NCBI GenBank assembly: GCA_945897075.1
Contig: CAMDEX010000004.1
Coordinates: forward strand, 1-64,000
Direction: 5' to 3'
Origin: Litorilinea aerophila
GTDB lineage: Bacteria; Chloroflexota; Anaerolineae; Caldilineales; Caldilineaceae
DNA length: 64,000 bases
Both the position numbers and the translations under genes were made by a program. Shown here piece after piece: positions 25,050 through 35,034 of this stretch. Within the stretch, counting starts at the first letter, position 1, and every line of letters begins with the position of its first letter. The notes below the pieces were generated by a model. The model was not told where the DNA came from. It ran no database searches and saw only the letters and a program-made list of their open reading frames with translations.

Positions 25050-26318
25050 ATGAGCCAAGCAACTACCCACGCGTCTAACGAATATGTAGAACTGGTCCGG
25101 GACAACCCGGATTTTCGCAATCTTTGGTTCGGCCAGATCGTCAGTCTGCTGGGCGATTGGTTCAATCTGATCGGCTCTGCCGCGCTCATCGCTACCCTCA
25201 CCGGCTCCGGTCTGGCCATCAGCGGTCTCTTTGTGGTGCGGATGCTGGCCCCTTTTCTGATCAGCCCGTTGGCCGGTGTGGTGGCCGACCGCTATGACCG
25301 GCGCACGATTTTGCTTGTGACCGATCTGCTGCGGGCAGTGATTGTGCTGGGCTTTCTGCTGGTGCGAGAGGCGCAGACGGTCTGGCTGCTCTACGTTTTG
25401 ACGGCCCTCCAATTGGGCGTCAGCGGCTTCTTCGATCCAGCCAAAAACGCCATCCTGCCCGATGTGGTGACGCCGCGGCAGTTGGGCGCGGCCAACGCGC
25501 TCAGTTCTGTCACCTGGTCGGTGATGCTGGCCTTTGGCGCGGCTTTGGGCGGTCTGGTGGCGGGGACGTGGGGTGTCTACTCCGCCTTTGCGTTGGATGC
25601 GTTGACCTTTCTCATCTCCGCCTTTTTTATCTTTCAGGTGCGCTATCGCAAGCCAGCGGGAGAGAGCAGTGCGGGCAAAAGCGTGACCGCCGCCCTGCAC
25701 GAATATGTGGAGGGTCTGCGCTATCTGCTACGCGAGCGGGACATTCTGATGATCGCCAGCCAGAAGGGGCTGATTGCCCTGGCTGTGGCGGGCGGTTTCA
25801 ATGTGGTACAGGTAGCAATTGCCGAGAAGCTCTTTGTGATCGGCGAAGGGGGCAGCCTGAGTCTGGGCATCTTTCTGACCGTTTTCGGCATCGGCACAGG
25901 GTTGGGTCCGATTGTGGCGCGCTGGTGGAGCGGCGACCGCGACGGCCCGCTGCGCCAGGCGATTGCGATCTTCTACGGGCTGACATCCGTCGGCCTGCTG
26001 GTGTTGGCTCCCCTGGCCGACTTTTACAGCGTCAATCTGGGGATGTTCTTGCGCGGTTTTGGCGGCGGGGTGGTCTGGGTCTTTGCTACCCAACTGCTGC
26101 TGCAAAATGTACCGGCTGCTGTGCGTGGGCGCGTCTTCGCCACCGAGTTTGCCCTCTTTGCCCTGGCCTCGGCCATCGGCGCAGCCTGGACAGGCTTGGC
26201 GCTGGACAATCTGGGCATCTCCGCCACCCTCTGGCTGATGTTCTGGCTCAATTTCATCCCCGCCGGGATATGGCTCTGGTGGACGCTGCGGCGCAACAGG
26301 GCCGCCCGGACGGTGTAG
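25050..26318 (+). CDS. MFS exporter (MFS_3/EntS-like)
   Basis: 422 residues with about 12 hydrophobic segments. The N-terminal FRNLWFGQIVSLLGDWFNLI and the loop 2-3 motif GVVADRYDRRTILLVTDLLR place it in the MFS_3 group (EntS/MefA-like exporters). A second cytoplasmic loop near residue 200 precedes LHEYVEGLRYLLRERDILMI, also typical. AAGGAATCA precedes the ATG. It likely exports a drug or small metabolite by proton antiport; no substrate can be named. It lies 58 bases after the helicase on the same strand. Confidence 0.8.
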   Translation: MSQATTHASNEYVELVRDNPDFRNLWFGQIVSLLGDWFNLIGSAALIATLTGSGLAISGLFVVRMLAPFLISPLAGVVADRYDRRTILLVTDLLRAVIVLGFLLVREAQTVWLLYVLTALQLGVSGFFDPAKNAILPDVVTPRQLGAANALSSVTWSVMLAFGAALGGLVAGTWGVYSAFALDALTFLISAFFIFQVRYRKPAGESSAGKSVTAALHEYVEGLRYLLRERDILMIASQKGLIALAVAGGFNVVQVAIAEKLFVIGEGGSLSLGIFLTVFGIGTGLGPIVARWWSGDRDGPLRQAIAIFYGLTSVGLLVLAPLADFYSVNLGMFLRGFGGGVVWVFATQLLLQNVPAAVRGRVFATEFALFALASAIGAAWTGLALDNLGISATLWLMFWLNFIPAGIWLWWTLRRNRAARTV

Positions 26319-26425
26319 TTCACCGAAGCGGGTTGCGCGGCGATAGTCAGCGTCGGCAAAAGGTGGTAGAATTCCGGAGCGTATACTGGATGTTGTGAAA
26401 CAGAGGCAGAGAGGAAAACAGTAAT

Positions 26426-26740
26426 ATGTCAGCACTAGACGTAGTGAAAAAATGCAAGGTGGCTCTTGAAAGCCATTACGGCTATCAACTTAAGGGTCTG
26501 CTTCTGTATGGGTCTGTGGTGCGCAACCAAGCCGACTCAATGAGTGATATTGATTTGCTTGTTTTGTTGGGCAACCCCCTCGACTATTTTTTAGAACTTC
26601 GTCAAGTGATAGATGTGCTGTATCCCATCCAATTAGAGTCAGAGCAGCTAATTTCTGCCAAACCTGTTCCCCTGCATGAATTTGAGCGCGGAAGTATTCA
26701 ATTCTATCGAAACGCAAAACGGGAAGGGGTACTTGTGTGA
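26426..26740 (+). CDS. MNT-type nucleotidyltransferase antitoxin
   Basis: 104 residues: GLLLYGSVVRNQADSMSDID is the GSxxR...DxD core of minimal nucleotidyltransferases. It overlaps the next gene, a HEPN protein, by four bases. In HEPN/MNT (type VII) modules the MNT protein neutralises the HEPN RNase, in studied cases by AMPylating it. The region has lower G+C than its neighbours and leads into a restriction-modification locus. Confidence 0.8.
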   Translation: MSALDVVKKCKVALESHYGYQLKGLLLYGSVVRNQADSMSDIDLLVLLGNPLDYFLELRQVIDVLYPIQLESEQLISAKPVPLHEFERGSIQFYRNAKREGVLV

Positions 26741-27123
26741 CGCCAGAGCACGAGCAGGAGATCGCAGCCAATCTTGAACGAGCGGAGCAATCTATCCGTG
26801 CGGCTAAAGACTTGGCTGCCAAAGGTTACCACGATTTTGCAGCTTCACGTGCGTATTATGCAGCTTTTTACGCAGCCTCAGCAGTTCTGCTCAACGAAGG
26901 TTTGGATTTCAGCAAGCACAGTGGGGTCATTGCTTTCATCCATCAGCGATTTGTCAAGACTGGAAAAGTAAGTAAGGAACAGGGCAAGGACTTGAACTGG
27001 CTTTTTGAAATACGTAGTGTTGGAGATTATGGGGTCACGGCGCATGTGTCTCAGCCACAAGCGGAGCGGGCTATCCAGGCAGCAGAAAATTTCATAAGCA
27101 CCATTAAGGCCATGCTTCAGTAA
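26737..27123 (+). CDS. HEPN-domain toxin
   Basis: 128 residues from the GTG at 26737, overlapping the MNT stop. A helical HEPN core is visible: DFAASRAYYAAFYAASAVLL and LFEIRSVGDYG. The canonical RxxxxxH motif is not obvious, so catalytic competence is uncertain. It may instead belong to the group lacking it. The pair lies 14 bases before the type III methyltransferase gene. Confidence 0.75.
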   Translation: MTPEHEQEIAANLERAEQSIRAAKDLAAKGYHDFAASRAYYAAFYAASAVLLNEGLDFSKHSGVIAFIHQRFVKTGKVSKEQGKDLNWLFEIRSVGDYGVTAHVSQPQAERAIQAAENFISTIKAMLQ

Positions 27124-27137
27124 GGACGAGAAACCGT

Positions 27138-29030
27138 ATGGACGGGAAAAGTTTTGATAACACCGCCGAAAAGATCGCCCAACTGCGCGCCATCTTCCCC
27201 GAAGTGTTTGCGGAAGATAAAGTTGACTTCGCCCGCCTGCAAGCTGTTTTAGGCGAAAGCGTTGTTTCCCCCAACGAACACTACGAATTGAGCTGGGCGG
27301 GCAAAGCCGAAGCGCGCAGGGAAATCCAAGAGCAGACTACTGCCACGCTGATTCCTGACAAAGAGAAGAGCGTGAATTTTGGCACGACCCGGAATCTATT
27401 GATCGAGGGTGAGAATTTACAAGTGCTGCGCGTGCTGCAAAAATCCTACTTCGGCAAGGTCAAGATGATTTACATTGACCCGCCTTACAATACCGGCAAC
27501 GACAGTTTTGTCTACCCCGACAACTACGCCGAGCGGCAAGACGAATACAATGAACGCACTGGAATCACCAATGGCGATGGCGAACTAAACAGGCAAAGCC
27601 TATGGCGCAAGAACAGCCGCGAGAGTGGACAGTTTCATTCGGTTTGGCTTTCGATGATGTATCCGCGCCTCTATCTTGCGCGTAATTTTCTGCGTGAAGA
27701 TGGCGTAATTTTTGTGAGCATTGACGACAATGAACAAGCAAATTTGAAACAGTTGATGGATGAAATTTTCGGGGAAGAAAATTTCATTGGCATTTTTCCG
27801 TGGAAAAAAAGAACTGCCAAAAGCGATGTACCCTTTGGCGTTTCACAGGATTACGAATGGATAGTAGGTTACACACGGGGTGGTTTTGGGGCAGGCATTG
27901 GATACGAAAGAAAATACTACCAGTCTGACGATTATCCAAATGACCAATGGCGATTAGCTGATTTGACAACGCAAAAGGTTGAAGCAGATCGCCCCAACTC
28001 CGCTTTTAATATGGTTGACCCTAAGACTAGCAAAATCTATCCATATAACCCCAATCGGTTGTGGGGAGTCACAAAGGATACCTTTCAGGACTATTATGAC
28101 CGAGGAAAAATTGTATTTCCTGGCGACTATGCTTTTTTGAATATCACAATCCCAGCGTATCGTGTTTTCGAGAGCGAAGACAAAGCAAAGGCGTTCCTGA
28201 AATATGGCACAGAAGATGCAATGAAAACTGCATCAACGCATTTGCCGAAAGAAGTTGGCATGAGTGAAGATGGAAACAAAGAAATGGTGGCTTTTTTTGG
28301 GGGAAAAATTTTTCCATTCCCAAAACCCACTGAGTTAATAAAGTACTTTCTCACGATTGCCAACGATAGAAACGACAGCCTTGTCCTTGATTTCTTCGCT
28401 GGCAGTGGCACAACCGCCCAGGCCGTCTTGGAATTGAACGAAGAAGACGGCGGCAATCGGCAATTTATTTGTGTGCAAATGCCTGAACGCCTGGAAGAAA
28501 ACAGCGAAGCCTACAAAGCCGGCTATCGCACGATTGCCGATATTTGCAGAGCGCGCATCCAGAAAGTAATCGCTCAACTGGAAACGGCGCGAGCAGAGAA
28601 ATTTAATTTGGAAGGTGAGCAACAACCACTTGGCTTTCGTTCTTTCCGTCTTGCGCCCAGCAATTTCAAGCAGTGGCGCGGCGATGTGACGGGTGACGAT
28701 ATTTTGAAGCAGTTGGAATTGCACATCCACAGCGAGAAAGAGGAGAGCGAAGGCGAAAAAATGCTGTATGAGTTGTTGCTGAAAGCAGGCTATCCGCTCA
28801 CCGCCAAAGTGGAGTCGGCGGACATAGACGGGCAAGCCGTCTATACCGTAGAAGACGGCACACTGCTTGTCTTCTTTGACGATTACACGCCCGCCGTCAA
28901 TGCTTATGTCCACCAGCAAAAGCCGCAGAAAGTCGTCTGTCTGGATAGAGTTTTCAAAGGCAACGACGAAGCCTTGACCAATTTCCAACTGAAATTGAAA
29001 GAAGCAGGCATTGGACTGACAATACTCTAA
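27138..29030 (+). CDS. mod: Type III restriction-modification DNA methyltransferase (Mod)
   Basis: 630 residues. Adenine-N6 methyltransferase of the beta class: catalytic motif IV DPPYNTG (about residue 114) precedes the AdoMet motif I DFFAGSGTTAQAVLELN (about 417). Size and the long target-recognition region between the motifs fit Mod subunits. Mod carries DNA recognition for both modification and restriction. The Res gene starts one base after its stop. Lower G+C and an operon-like link to a HEPN/MNT pair suggest a transferred defence island. Confidence 0.9.
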   Translation: MDGKSFDNTAEKIAQLRAIFPEVFAEDKVDFARLQAVLGESVVSPNEHYELSWAGKAEARREIQEQTTATLIPDKEKSVNFGTTRNLLIEGENLQVLRVLQKSYFGKVKMIYIDPPYNTGNDSFVYPDNYAERQDEYNERTGITNGDGELNRQSLWRKNSRESGQFHSVWLSMMYPRLYLARNFLREDGVIFVSIDDNEQANLKQLMDEIFGEENFIGIFPWKKRTAKSDVPFGVSQDYEWIVGYTRGGFGAGIGYERKYYQSDDYPNDQWRLADLTTQKVEADRPNSAFNMVDPKTSKIYPYNPNRLWGVTKDTFQDYYDRGKIVFPGDYAFLNITIPAYRVFESEDKAKAFLKYGTEDAMKTASTHLPKEVGMSEDGNKEMVAFFGGKIFPFPKPTELIKYFLTIANDRNDSLVLDFFAGSGTTAQAVLELNEEDGGNRQFICVQMPERLEENSEAYKAGYRTIADICRARIQKVIAQLETARAEKFNLEGEQQPLGFRSFRLAPSNFKQWRGDVTGDDILKQLELHIHSEKEESEGEKMLYELLLKAGYPLTAKVESADIDGQAVYTVEDGTLLVFFDDYTPAVNAYVHQQKPQKVVCLDRVFKGNDEALTNFQLKLKEAGIGLTIL

Positions 29031-29031
29031 A

Positions 29032-31776
29032 ATGGCTATGAAACTTCAATTCGACAGTTCCCAGGAATACCAACTCGCCGCTATGCGCGCGGTGGTGGAC
29101 ATATTTGAAGGTCAGCCTTTAGCCAAAGGTGACTTTGAGCTTTCTTTTGCGCTGGAAGGCTCTTCACTGACCCTCAGCGAAAAAGGGATTGGCAACCGGC
29201 TGGTTTTGAACGAAGATCAGCTGCTGCAAAATGTGCGCGCTGTTCAAGCGAGAAACGGCATCGCTCTATCCGGCGCATTGGAGCGTTGCCAGTATGTGAA
29301 GAATCAGGAAACAGGCGCAACCGATTTTATCCCTTTGAATTTTACTGTTGAAATGGAAACAGGCACAGGCAAGACCTACGCCTATCTGCGCACAGTCTAT
29401 GAACTCAACAAAGTCTATGGCTTCAAAAAGTTTGTCATCGTCGTTCCCAGCGTAGCCATCCGCGAAGGCGCGGTCAAAAATCTGCAAATCACGCACGACC
29501 ACTTGCAAGCGCTCTACGGCAACCCCCCGCTCAATTATGTGATGTATGACAGCAAAAATCTGACGGCGCTGCGCAACTTTGCCACATCCAACGCCATTCA
29601 GATTTTGGTGATCAACATTGACAGTTTCACCAAAGACACGAATGTAATCAACAGTGCGCGCGAAACGGGCGTGAAGCCGATTGAATACATCCAGGCGACT
29701 TGCCCGTTTGTGATTGTGGATGAGCCGCAAAATATGGAAACCGATATACGGCGGACGGCACTGCACAACCTCAACCCGCTGTGTACGCTGCGCTATAGCG
29801 CCACCCATCGCAATTTATACAATCTGGTCTATAATCTGAATCCTGTACAAGCCTACGATTTGGGCCTGGTCAAGCAGATTGAAGTAGTTGGGATTACGCA
29901 GAGCGAGCAAGATTTTAATCAACCCTATATTCGTTATGAAAATTGCAAGCGCGGTAAGCGCAATGCCACGCTTAAATTAACGCTCAACGCCCGCACGCCA
30001 CAGGGCATTCAGCGCAAAACTGTGACGGTTCAGATGGGCAAGGCCTACTTGTTTGACCTCTCCAATGGCAACCCGCTCTACTGGGATTTATACGTCAACC
30101 ATTGGCATTACTTTGACGACGATCAGAACAGTGAAATTGAGATTTCCAACGGCTGGAAACTGCGCGAGAAAAGCGAAGTGGGCGGTCAAAAAGAGGATAT
30201 GCTCAAGTATCAAATTGAGATGACGGTCAAAGAGCATTTCCAGAAGGTAAAAGCATTGCGACCGAAGGGCATTAAGGTGTTGTCGCTGTTTTTTGTTGAC
30301 CGCGTCGCCAATTACCGCGCATACACCGCCGCCGGCACGCCAGAAAAGGGCAAGTTCGCCCGCTGGTTTGAGGAAGCCTTTACGCGCTATGCCAGTGAAA
30401 ATCCGGGAGTGATTCCCTTCCCGGTTGAGCAAGTTCACAACGGCTATTTCTCGGCGGATCGAAAAGGCGCAGGCAAAGACAAGAAGGAAGTTTGGATAGA
30501 TTCCAAAGAAAAGAACACCAAAGCCGACGAAGACACGTACAGCCTGATTATGCAAGAAAAGGAACGGTTGTTGAGTCTGGACGAACCGTTGCAGTTTATT
30601 TTCTCGCATAGCGCTTTGCGCGAAGGCTGGGACAACCCCAACGTCTTTCAGATTTGCACGCTCAACGAAAGCAAGAGCGACCTCAAGAAACGACAGGAGA
30701 TCGGGCGCGGGCTGCGTTTGCCCGTGGACAGCGCAGGGCTGCGCGTGCAGGACAAAGAGATCAACGTTTTGACCGTTGTCGCCAATGAAACATACGAGGA
30801 GTTTGCGGAAGCGCTGCAACGTGAAATTCAGGAAGAGACGAGCGTTGAGTTCAAAGGCAAAATCAAGAACGCGCGCGCCACAGCGCAGATTCGCTTATGC
30901 AAAGAATTGACTTTAGAAAACTTCCCGCTTTTGTTTGAGATTTGGGAAAAGATTAGGCAGCAAACCCGCTACGCCGTGGAATACAGCAGCGCAGAACTGA
31001 TTCGGCGCACCGTTGCCGAATTGCGTGACTTCAACTTTGCACCACTGACCAAACGCCCTCTATTGGAAGCCCGCGTTGGCCGTTTGAGTTATTCGGAAGA
31101 AGGCATCGCCGGCACGCTGCAAGATGCGGGCACGCAGAAAACCGAAGAAGTGTACTATCTCATTCCCGATGTGTACGCTTATATGCAAAGCCGCGTTGAT
31201 GTATCGCGCAACACTGTTTACGAAGTTTTGAAACAATCTGACCGCTTGGGGGAATTAGAAATCAATCCGCAGATGTTTTTGGATCAGGTGATTGGAGCAA
31301 TTCGCCGCACCCTGAATAGTTTGCTGGTAGAAGGTGTGAAATACGAGCAGATCAACGGGGCGTACTACGAAATGCGCTTGTTCGAGTACGAAGAAATCGA
31401 AACCTACCTGTCTACTCTGTTTGCCGTCAGCAAGCAGGATAAGACACCCTTCAACTACATTCCCGTAGACAGCGATGTTGAAGGCGCTTTTGCCCGCGAT
31501 TGCGAAGCCGACGAAAATATCAAGTTCTTTTTCAAACTGCCGCGCGGCTTCAAAGTGCCGACTCCAATCGGCAATTACATCCCCGATTGGGCTGTGGTCT
31601 TTGAAAACGACAGTCGCATCTACTTTGTGGCCGAAACGAAAGGCACATTGGACAAGCAATTGCTTCGGGAAGTTGAACGGATGAAGATTGATTGCGGGGC
31701 AAAGCACTTTGCTCTGTTCAAGCCTTTGGGCGTTGAATACAAATTAGCCCTAACCACAAGGGATTTGTATTCATAA
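29032..31776 (+). CDS. res: Type III restriction endonuclease subunit (Res)
   Basis: 914 residues. SF2 ATPase with Walker A METGTGKT, DExx box VDEPQNME, motif III YSATH, and the motif VI segment RQEIGRGLRLPV. The C-terminal endonuclease has PDWAVV ... FVAETKG, the PD-(D/E)xK site. With Mod it forms the ATP-dependent type III enzyme that cuts unmethylated DNA between head-to-head sites. All motifs look intact. A second ATG two codons in is an alternative start. Confidence 0.9.
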   Translation: MAMKLQFDSSQEYQLAAMRAVVDIFEGQPLAKGDFELSFALEGSSLTLSEKGIGNRLVLNEDQLLQNVRAVQARNGIALSGALERCQYVKNQETGATDFIPLNFTVEMETGTGKTYAYLRTVYELNKVYGFKKFVIVVPSVAIREGAVKNLQITHDHLQALYGNPPLNYVMYDSKNLTALRNFATSNAIQILVINIDSFTKDTNVINSARETGVKPIEYIQATCPFVIVDEPQNMETDIRRTALHNLNPLCTLRYSATHRNLYNLVYNLNPVQAYDLGLVKQIEVVGITQSEQDFNQPYIRYENCKRGKRNATLKLTLNARTPQGIQRKTVTVQMGKAYLFDLSNGNPLYWDLYVNHWHYFDDDQNSEIEISNGWKLREKSEVGGQKEDMLKYQIEMTVKEHFQKVKALRPKGIKVLSLFFVDRVANYRAYTAAGTPEKGKFARWFEEAFTRYASENPGVIPFPVEQVHNGYFSADRKGAGKDKKEVWIDSKEKNTKADEDTYSLIMQEKERLLSLDEPLQFIFSHSALREGWDNPNVFQICTLNESKSDLKKRQEIGRGLRLPVDSAGLRVQDKEINVLTVVANETYEEFAEALQREIQEETSVEFKGKIKNARATAQIRLCKELTLENFPLLFEIWEKIRQQTRYAVEYSSAELIRRTVAELRDFNFAPLTKRPLLEARVGRLSYSEEGIAGTLQDAGTQKTEEVYYLIPDVYAYMQSRVDVSRNTVYEVLKQSDRLGELEINPQMFLDQVIGAIRRTLNSLLVEGVKYEQINGAYYEMRLFEYEEIETYLSTLFAVSKQDKTPFNYIPVDSDVEGAFARDCEADENIKFFFKLPRGFKVPTPIGNYIPDWAVVFENDSRIYFVAETKGTLDKQLLREVERMKIDCGAKHFALFKPLGVEYKLALTTRDLYS

Positions 31777-31789
31777 CAATACGGGCGAA

Positions 31790-33499
31790 GTGACTGTGAG
31801 CGATGAACCTCTGCCTTTAACTTTGCGTACCAAATGGCTGCTCTCTGCTGCCACTATTTTTCTGATCCTTCTCCCCTTCGCCATCGGCCTATTCCCCAGC
31901 CCCCTCCTCGCCCAATCCCCTGTGACCGGGGCGGGGGTGGTGCGCGGTTCACTTAATTATCAGTTCGCCCAGCACACCCTCGTCCTGCGCGCCTGGGATC
32001 GTTACCAACCCGTGACGATTCTCATGGAATACTCGCCCCAGGAGCGCTGGGAATTGGATGACCGCTCCGGCTTCTTTGTCTTTGATCAGCAGGGATATAA
32101 CCGCTATCAGAACGGGGAGATACCCGGTTCGGTGGCTGTGGCCGCCGGGGATCAGCTGCCCGGCACAGGGCGGCGTTTGCAGGCGACGATTGGCATGCCC
32201 TTTCCCGGCCCCCTCTTTGTGGTTGTCTACAACGATTCACCCATTCCGATGGGCTATACCCTGCGTGCTACCAATGGGGGCCTCAGCGACAGCGGCGGCC
32301 AGGTCTTCGACGGCGGCGCGCCGGCCCCGGCTGGCGGCGGGGATGCCGCTGTCTTCCCGTTCGTAGTTGTGCCCGGCCCCACCCCTACGCCCTTTCCCAT
32401 ACGAAAACCCCTCCCTCTGCGCGCCTCCTCTGTGCGCGGGCTGCTGGACAAGCGCTACGCCCAGGACTTCTTTACGCTGGAAGTGGTGGACACGGGGCTG
32501 CCGCTGACCGTCGAGATGATCTACGACCCCGCCGAACAGATTCTGCTTCTCGACAGTTTCAACTTCTGGCTCTTCGACGAGGAGCAGTTCCGCAGCCAGG
32601 AGATCAGCGGCTCGCGCCCAGAGTTTGAGCCAAACCGGGGTGCGGGCACGCTCATCTACCGCGACGACGTGGCGGTCTGGGTTGCCCGGATTGAGGATCC
32701 GCTGGACACGTATATGCTGGTCGTCAACCAGCACGCGCACGCGCTCTCGGTGGGTTACCGGCTGACCGTACACAATGGCGTGCTGGTGGATGAGGGGCGG
32801 CAGGCCCAAGCGGTGTTGAGCCAGCCGCGCACCCTTCCCGGCGTGGGCAGCACATTGTGGATCGTCCGCACTGGCGAGACGCTGGGCGCGATTGCCCAGG
32901 CGGTCTACGGCGACCGACGCTACTATACGGCCATCTGTACGGCCAATGCACTTCCCAACTGCAACCGTCTCTATAGGGGGCAACGGCTCATCCTCCCGCC
33001 TGTGGCCGCACTCTCCCCCAGCATCCCAGCATCCCGACCCTTGCGCCAACCTACCCGTCAACCCGCCAGCGGCCCACCCGTTGCCAACAACCTGCTCGCA
33101 GTGGCGGCGGGTGAAAGCAGCCTGCAGACCTTCCGCGATCTGATCGGCCAGACTGCCCTGGCGCAGACACTGGCTGCGGCCGGACCTTACACTCTTTTCG
33201 CCTTCACCAACGAAGCTTTCGATGCCTTACTGGTGGAAGCCCAAGATGCGCTACTGATTGAACCGGAGAAGGCCTTTGCCCTCCTTTCCAGCCACATTGC
33301 CGTTGGCCGTCTCAGCCCGGATTGGGTGACCACGCGCACAAAGCATATCCCTACCCTTGACAGCGCTCTTCTGCGTCTGGACCCCGACCTGGAATCCGCG
33401 GGGGCGGGCGGATTCACCGTCAACGGCGTGCCAGTCATCGGCCCACCGCTGGAGGCGGCCAACGGCGTGATTTATCTGGTAGGTGCAGTCTTCGAGTGA
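31790..33499 (+). CDS. Secreted LysM-FAS1 protein (paralogue of the gene at 20424)
   Basis: 569 residues starting at GTG 31790 (a second GTG two codons on is possible). N-terminal signal (IFLILLPFAIGLFPSPLLA), two beta domains in the same order as the paralogue (YQFAQHTLVLRAWDRYQPV; KRYAQDFFTLEVVD), a LysM domain (WIVRTGETLGAIAQAVYGD, about 363-405) and a C-terminal fasciclin domain (GPYTLFAFTNEAFDALL). The linkers are Pro/Ala-rich rather than poly-Thr. Likely exported and wall-associated. It follows the restriction gene closely but is G+C-rich. Confidence 0.78.
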   Translation: MTVSDEPLPLTLRTKWLLSAATIFLILLPFAIGLFPSPLLAQSPVTGAGVVRGSLNYQFAQHTLVLRAWDRYQPVTILMEYSPQERWELDDRSGFFVFDQQGYNRYQNGEIPGSVAVAAGDQLPGTGRRLQATIGMPFPGPLFVVVYNDSPIPMGYTLRATNGGLSDSGGQVFDGGAPAPAGGGDAAVFPFVVVPGPTPTPFPIRKPLPLRASSVRGLLDKRYAQDFFTLEVVDTGLPLTVEMIYDPAEQILLLDSFNFWLFDEEQFRSQEISGSRPEFEPNRGAGTLIYRDDVAVWVARIEDPLDTYMLVVNQHAHALSVGYRLTVHNGVLVDEGRQAQAVLSQPRTLPGVGSTLWIVRTGETLGAIAQAVYGDRRYYTAICTANALPNCNRLYRGQRLILPPVAALSPSIPASRPLRQPTRQPASGPPVANNLLAVAAGESSLQTFRDLIGQTALAQTLAAAGPYTLFAFTNEAFDALLVEAQDALLIEPEKAFALLSSHIAVGRLSPDWVTTRTKHIPTLDSALLRLDPDLESAGAGGFTVNGVPVIGPPLEAANGVIYLVGAVFE

Positions 33500-33503
33500 A
33501 CTG

Positions 33504-33986
33504 ATGCCCACACCGCCACCCGTCTCCGTCGCCCTCGCCGCGCTGAACATCCCCCACCGGCTTTTTGTCCATTCGGGAGCAGTCGCTTCCCTGGAACAGG
33601 CCGCATCCGAACGCGGGCAGACGCCGGAACAGGTCGTGCGCACGCTGCTCTTTCGCCTGGAAGAGGGGCGCTATCTGCTGGTGCTGGCCGCGGGGCCGGC
33701 GCAGATTTCCTGGGCAGCCCTGCGCGCCCATCTGGGCGTCTCGCGCCTGACCACCGCGGAGCGCGACGAGGTGGTGAAAGTCACCGGCTATCCCATCGGC
33801 GCGGTGGCCCCCTTTGGCCTGCCCGCGCCGATCCCCGTGCTGGTGGACGCCAGCGTGACGGCGCAGGGCGAAGTCTCCATCGGCTCCGGTGTGCGGGGGA
33901 CGGCAGTGATCTTGTCCACGGCTGATCTGTTGGCCGCGCTGGGGGATGCGCCGGTGGTCTGGCTGCGCGACGCCAAAACGGATTGA
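33504..33986 (+). CDS. YbaK/ProX-type aminoacyl-tRNA deacylase-like protein
   Basis: 160 residues. The YbaK fold is visible in VVRTLLFRLEEGRYLLVLAAG, LTTAERDEVVKVTGYPIGAVAPFG and the final strand DASVTAQGEVSIGSGVRG. This family hydrolyses mischarged tRNAs (Cys-tRNA-Pro, Ala-tRNA-Pro). The invariant Lys of YbaK is not clearly placed in the first strand (TLLFRLEEG), so specificity is uncertain. The ATG at 33504 is used; an upstream GTG overlaps the previous gene. Confidence 0.7.
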   Translation: MPTPPPVSVALAALNIPHRLFVHSGAVASLEQAASERGQTPEQVVRTLLFRLEEGRYLLVLAAGPAQISWAALRAHLGVSRLTTAERDEVVKVTGYPIGAVAPFGLPAPIPVLVDASVTAQGEVSIGSGVRGTAVILSTADLLAALGDAPVVWLRDAKTD

Positions 33987-34094
33987 GTGGGTGGCTCTCT
34001 TTTTGCGCCTTTGCATCTTCACGCCTTTTGGTTGAAAATAGACGTGTCTGCGCTCACTCTCTTCCATCTCCCATTCTCCCGAAAGGCACAATCT

Positions 34095-35003
34095 ATGCAC
34101 TTCCATCTCTCCGGCCTGATTCCCGCCACTTTCACCCCCCTCCACGCCGACGGCAGCCTGAATCTGGGGCTGATCGAGCCGATGGTGGACTTTCTCATCG
34201 CCCAAAAATTGACCGGTCTCTACGTCTGCGGCAGCACAGGCGAGGGCGTTTCGCTGAGTACGGCTGAACGCAAAGCCGTGGCCGCCGCCTTTGTCCAGGC
34301 CGCGCGCGGGCGCGTACCGGTCATTTTGCAGGTCGGCCACACCAGTCTGGTCGAAGCCCAAGACCTGGCAACACACGCCCAAGCCATCGGGGCAGACGCG
34401 CTCTCTGCGGTGCCGCCCTTCTACTTCAAGCCCGGCTCGGTGGATCTGATTGTGCGCTGTATGGCCCAGATTGCCGCGGCCGCGCCCGACCTGCCCTTCT
34501 ACTACTACCACATCCCGCAGATGACCGGCGTGCAGGTGGATGTAGCCAATCTGCTGGCCGCGGGCAGCCGGGTCATCCCCAATTTGGTGGGGGCCAAATA
34601 TAGCATCCACGACGTATACAACTTGCAGGCCGCCGCGGAACTGGAACACGGGCGTTTCAATCTGCTCTTTGGCTCGGACGAGATGCTGCTCAGCGGTCTC
34701 TGCGCCGGTGCGCAGGGCGCGGTCGGTACCACTTACAACTTTGCCGCGCCCGTCTTCCAGCGGGTGATTGACGCGTTCCAGCGCAACGACATCGCCACCG
34801 CCCAGATGCACCAGGGCCAGACAGTGCAGATGATCCGGCTGATCGCTGGTTACGGGGGCGTGCCCGCCTTCAAAGCCGTGATGAAGTTCCTCGGCTTCGA
34901 CTGCGGTCCGGTACGTCTGCCGTTGCAAGCCCTGAGCAGCCAGAAGGAGGAGGAACTCAAAGCCGATCTGACCCGTCTGGGTTTCTTCCAGTGGATAGCG
35001 TAG
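34095..35003 (+). CDS. N-acetylneuraminate lyase-like aldolase (DapA/NanA superfamily)
   Basis: 302 residues. TIM-barrel class I aldolase: GSTGEG binds the pyruvate carboxylate, [10 protein letters not shown] contains the catalytic Tyr with the sialic-acid-lyase type IPxxTG, and GAKYS holds the Schiff-base Lys. These favour N-acetylneuraminate lyase over dihydrodipicolinate synthase. GAAAGG lies upstream of the ATG. It heads a run of catabolic genes, which fits a role in using sialic or related keto-acid sugars. Confidence 0.75.
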   Translation: MHFHLSGLIPATFTPLHADGSLNLGLIEPMVDFLIAQKLTGLYVCGSTGEGVSLSTAERKAVAAAFVQAARGRVPVILQVGHTSLVEAQDLATHAQAIGADALSAVPPFYFKPGSVDLIVRCMAQIAAAAPDLPFYYYHIPQMTGVQVDVANLLAAGSRVIPNLVGAKYSIHDVYNLQAAAELEHGRFNLLFGSDEMLLSGLCAGAQGAVGTTYNFAAPVFQRVIDAFQRNDIATAQMHQGQTVQMIRLIAGYGGVPAFKAVMKFLGFDCGPVRLPLQALSSQKEEELKADLTRLGFFQWIA

Positions 35004-35034
35004 GCGGGTTGGCCGCCGGAAGGGAGAGCATCCA

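Noticed and set aside
22895-25219. 774-codon minus-strand open frame opposite the DinG-like helicase
   Set aside because: Antisense shadow of a gene with intact helicase motifs; no protein family features.
33483-33503. Upstream GTG start for the YbaK-like gene
   Set aside because: It overlaps the end of the LysM-FAS1 gene and adds residues outside the fold; ATG 33504 fits better.
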